The notes beneath the pieces were generated by a model, which was given only the letters and a program-made list of their open reading frames with translations, searched no databases and was not told where the DNA came from. This document shows positions 5,481 through 5,784 of a DNA stretch of 5,784 nt, piece by piece. Both the position numbers and the translations under genes were made by a program. Positions within the stretch are counted from its first letter, which is position 1. Each line of letters opens with the position of its first letter. This DNA comes from an uncultured euryarchaeote (GTDB lineage: Archaea > Thermoplasmatota > Poseidoniia > Poseidoniales > Poseidoniaceae), in the NCBI GenBank assembly GCA_937892665.1, contig CALBJF010000260.1:1-5784 (forward strand), in the 5' to 3' direction.

Positions 5481-5784
5481 ATGGAGGACATGAAATACTA
5501 TCGCCAATTGATTCAGCAAGGCTATCCTCCAATGGCTGCTGCACAATATACAAAGCAATACTTTCCAGAATTTCAAGATCCTATACTCAACCCGTCATTG
5601 TTTATTTCTCCTGATGCAAACAGCATTCTACAACCATCTGTACAAAATTTAATTGGTTTGTCGACTGATGGTCTTGAATCCTCACTTGGTTCTAAACTCG
5701 ATGGGAAAGGTTCACGGAAAAAAATCTTTATCGCCTCGATATTGATTCTTGGGCTTGTTGGAACTGGAGGATATTTCCTTAATG
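5481..5784 (+). CDS. Single-pass membrane protein, N-terminal part (runs off window)
   Basis: The first 101 residues are visible and the frame is still open at the window edge. Residues 4-32 form a Gln/Tyr-rich amphipathic helical segment (MKYYRQLIQQGYPPMAAAQ, then YTKQYFPEFQ). A Pro/Ser/Asn-rich linker leads to about residue 72, a basic patch KGSRKK lies at 76-81, and a hydrophobic helix IFIASILILGLVGTGGYFL spans 82-100. The basic patch before the helix suggests a cytoplasmic N-terminal domain and an external remainder. The start is ATG 5481 or ATG 5490 (Met4); GGAGG at 5483-5487 ends only two bases before the latter, too close for a normal ribosome binding site. No family is recognised. Short QQGY..aa.YT.Q.YP segments of this kind resemble ones I associate with marine euryarchaeal membrane proteins, which is weak support. 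It is divergent from the giant gene and shares its upstream region. Confidence 0.75.
   Translation, partial: MEDMKYYRQLIQQGYPPMAAAQYTKQYFPEFQDPILNPSLFISPDANSILQPSVQNLIGLSTDGLESSLGSKLDGKGSRKKIFIASILILGLVGTGGYFLN

Noticed and set aside
5272..5491. Overlapping minus-strand frames containing YTRGAPLC- and HTQGVPLC-like motifs
   Set aside because: The motifs are translations of the palindrome cluster; both frames lie in the divergent promoter region and overlap the start of neither gene sensibly.
5471..5614. Short frame beginning at ATG 5471
   Set aside because: It ends after 47 residues and lies out of frame with the longer, protein-like reading starting at 5481.

Overview
The window most likely comes from an uncultured marine archaeon, with Marine Group II Euryarchaeota (Poseidoniales) as the best guess. 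The evidence is indirect. A very large secreted protein combines RCC1-like, cysteine-rich and Asp-rich thrombospondin type 3 (TSP3) repeats with a C-terminal membrane anchor. No convincing Shine-Dalgarno sequence precedes the genes, and AT-rich TATA-like boxes lie where leaderless or short-leader archaeal transcripts would need them. A bacterial source cannot be excluded without a search.

Layout: bases 1-211 hold at most the tail of an upstream gene and are otherwise non-descript. Bases 212-748 (+) encode a compact hotdog-fold thioesterase-like protein. It converges, across a 128-bp spacer, on the dominant feature: a 1456-residue minus-strand gene at 877-5247. Its product is built in order from a signal peptide, seven RCC1-like blades (one full beta-propeller), an EF-hand-like calcium loop, a cysteine-rich array (15 Cys-pair units of about 34 residues), a TSP3 calcium-binding stalk with seven exact 35-residue periods, one transmembrane helix and a short charged tail. 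A 233-bp divergent intergenic region (5248-5480) separates it from a plus-strand gene that runs off the right edge. That partial gene encodes a small-domain protein with one membrane helix.

How the parts fit: the large protein reads as a cell-surface display protein, with a propeller head held off the membrane by disulfide-rich and calcium-stiffened repeats. The divergent membrane protein could be co-regulated with it, because the shared upstream region carries a cluster of three palindromic elements, one of them a perfect 21-bp palindrome. The thioesterase looks like an unrelated metabolic neighbour. I see no rRNA, tRNA, CRISPR array, transposase or insertion sequence.
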